In this document: piece after piece, positions 63,933 to 64,000 of the stretch | How positions within the stretch are numbered: position 1 is the stretch's first letter | Layout: each line of letters begins with the position of its first letter | Origin: an uncultured Ignavibacteriota bacterium | Lineage (GTDB): Bacteria > Bacteroidota > Ignavibacteria > UBA10030 > UBA8401 | Length of the DNA stretch: 64,000 nt | Reading direction: 5' to 3' | NCBI GenBank assembly: GCA_903884005.1 | Contig: CAISDA010000040.1 | Span: forward strand, 65,539-129,538 | Position numbers and translations under genes: made by a program | Notes under the pieces: generated by a model | Database searches by the model: none | What the model saw: only the letters and a program-made list of their open reading frames with translations | What the model was told of the DNA's origin: nothing

Positions 63933-64000
63933 TCGGTCTCCTTGCGTATTGTTGATGCTTATTTTTGTATGGGTGCTTGAACAACTTTGGGCGTTGTAAA

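Overview
The window is a chromosomal segment of a Gram-negative bacterium from the Bacteroidota / Ignavibacteriota / Chlorobiota side of the tree. The evidence is four items: exported proteins ending in type IX secretion sorting domains with the motif (F/Y)PNPFNP(S/T)T; a TonB-dependent receptor with an N-terminal carboxypeptidase-regulatory-like domain, followed by DUF4876-type and beta-barrel genes; bacillithiol-type BshA; and tRNA promoters of the form TTGAC(A/T)-N17-TANNTTTG. Genus cannot be read from the sequence. There is no rRNA, CRISPR array, transposase or phage gene.

Layout. 1-1892: 3' part missing from an exported repeat-rich (YCF48/BNR-like) protein. 2144-11159: a probable four-gene minus-strand operon (very large GH13 enzyme, TonB receptor, DUF4876 lipoprotein, outer-membrane barrel). 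11309-11381: tRNA-Ala(GGC). 11521-14834: SUMF1-like protein, stand-alone response regulator, and a hybrid sensor kinase broken in two frames at an A10 tract. 15026-24578: a minus-strand alginate/uronate catabolic cluster (DEH-type reductase, PL17-like lyase, hexuronate-type MFS importer, KdgF, KduD, KDPG aldolase-VOC fusion, a T9SS cargo protein, KDG kinase). 24649-33985: housekeeping (YigZ, BshA, a SurA/PpiC-like isomerase, CPBP-like membrane protein, UvrD/PcrA helicase, Ogt, Tgt, YajC). 34002-36779: RibBA, GreA, tRNA-Gly(GCC), PdxH. 36782-44985: YgjP-type peptidase, secreted subtilisin, glycolate-oxidase-like GlcD/GlcF, tyrosine phenol-lyase. 45203-52643: unknown exported protein, MoeB/ThiF-like, HD protein, Nth, tRNA-Lys(CTT), T9SS cargo, SecG, Tat metallophosphoesterase, thymidine kinase, purine nucleoside phosphorylase. 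52671-63932: a long minus-strand run with MiaA, Pcm, a GT2 glycosyltransferase, CdaA, FolP, a 32-aa basic protein, SodA and a complete SUF iron-sulfur operon (SufA-like, SufB, SufC, SufD, SufS, SufU, SufT).

How the genes fit together. The alginate cluster forms a continuous route: oligo-alginate cleavage, import of unsaturated uronate, linearisation by KdgF, reduction to 2-keto-3-deoxygluconate, phosphorylation by KdgK, and cleavage to pyruvate and glyceraldehyde 3-phosphate. The SUF genes run directly into sufT and sodA, coupling Fe-S assembly with superoxide defence.

The most unusual signals are structural: (a) a 77-bp tandem duplication between cdaA and the next gene that makes a 26-residue chimeric mini-ORF, coupled at both ends by ATGA overlaps; (b) an A10 tract splitting the hybrid kinase, repairable by a -1 shift; (c) four 34-bp tandem repeats built from the two convergent gene ends of bshA and the PpiC-like gene; (d) dispersed intergenic palindromes whose arms vary but stay complementary; (e) the GH13/TonB/DUF4876/barrel operon, whose substrate is unknown.
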